Shown: positions 5,333-5,505 of the stretch, in pieces | Layout: each line of letters opens with the position of its first letter | Position numbering within the stretch: the first letter of the stretch is position 1 | Source of the DNA: Phycisphaerae bacterium | GTDB lineage: Bacteria > Planctomycetota > Phycisphaerae > WQYP01 | Length of the DNA: 5,505 nucleotides | Assembly (NCBI GenBank): GCA_013044065.1 | Contig: JABEVA010000035.1 | Coordinates: 1-5,505, forward strand | Direction of reading: 5' to 3' | The notes under the pieces: generated by a model | What the model was told of the DNA's origin: nothing | Databases searched by the model: none | What the model saw: only the letters and a program-made list of their open reading frames with translations | Program-made: the position numbers and the translations under genes

Positions 5333-5505
5333 ATGCGAACCCAATTCAATTCATCTTGCAGTAGTGCACTGGCATTGGCTGCGGCGGTGGCAGTCGCGGG
5401 AATTACGGCTGCCGGTTCAACGGCCCGGGCAACAACGGTTGGTACCGTTAATCTGGCTCTTTGGACTGGCGACGGTGGTGCCACGGACACCAATTGGTCC
5501 GACCC
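5333..5505 (+). CDS. Secreted surface protein, N-terminal part only (possible autotransporter/PEP-CTERM-like repeat protein)
   Basis: The frame starts at ATG 5333 and leaves the window after 57 codons. GGAGG (5320-5324), eight bases upstream, fixes the start. Residues 1-33 look like a signal peptide: a short polar start with R2, a long alanine/valine-rich hydrophobic core (about 12-28) and a likely cleavage near STARA/TT (29-35). The mature start contains LWTGDGGATDTNWSD (43-57), the W-x-G ... NW pattern that opens the beta-strand repeats of large planctomycete and verrucomicrobial surface proteins, many of which end in a PEP-CTERM sorting signal. The C-terminus is outside the window, so sorting signal, size and function cannot be seen. 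The strong promoter suggests high expression. Confidence 0.75.
   Translation, partial: MRTQFNSSCSSALALAAAVAVAGITAAGSTARATTVGTVNLALWTGDGGATDTNWSD

Noticed and set aside
5032..5364. Open frame of 110 codons beginning at TTG across the promoter and leader of the surface-protein gene.
   Set aside because: No ribosome binding site at its start, it spans a near-consensus promoter, overlaps the well-supported start at 5333 in another frame, and its protein resembles nothing known.
5254..5364. Possible leader peptide starting at ATG 5254 and overlapping the surface-protein start.
   Set aside because: Weak ribosome binding site and no regulatory codon run; it is just the end of a chance open frame.

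Overview
The window looks like bacterial chromosome, most likely from a planctomycete (Planctomycetota, perhaps Phycisphaerae). The grounds are a mix of gene families and not a marker gene: an ECF sigma/membrane regulator pair followed by a secreted protein, a ribosomal protein bS21, a DUF1802 protein, a bacterial SUFU-domain protein, and the start of a large secreted protein with the W-x-G-x-G ... NW repeat style common in planctomycete and verrucomicrobial surface proteins. No rRNA, tRNA, CRISPR array, insertion sequence or phage gene was seen. The genus-level source is not determinable here.

Left part (1-1506, minus strand): an operon reading right to left. It holds an ECF sigma factor, a single-pass membrane protein overlapping it by 14 bases (the probable anti-sigma factor, with a zinc-finger-like N-terminus whose cysteines are missing), then after a 132-base gap a secreted protein cut by the window edge. 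This reads as a cell-envelope sensing module.

Middle part (1507-2629, plus strand): a 201-base divergent intergenic region with a good sigma70-type promoter drives ribosomal protein bS21, followed 22 bases later by a SUFU-domain protein. Converging on it, with 30 bases between the stops, is a DUF1802 gene (2660-3268, minus).

Right part (3269-5505, plus strand): a promoter with a palindrome in its spacer precedes a GTG-started protein with a C-terminal XRE-type helix-turn-helix. Its end overlaps by 26 bases a TIM-barrel protein of the sugar phosphate isomerase/epimerase family that seems to lack most of the usual metal ligands. A weak terminator, a 350-base gene-free stretch with an inverted repeat and a near-consensus promoter, and a long leader then lead into a secreted, probably surface-exposed protein cut by the right edge.

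No clearly new multi-gene system is evident. The items most worth checking are the cysteine-less anti-sigma candidate, the HTH protein with an unrecognised N-terminal half, its coupled degenerate TIM barrel, and the bS21-SUFU gene pair.
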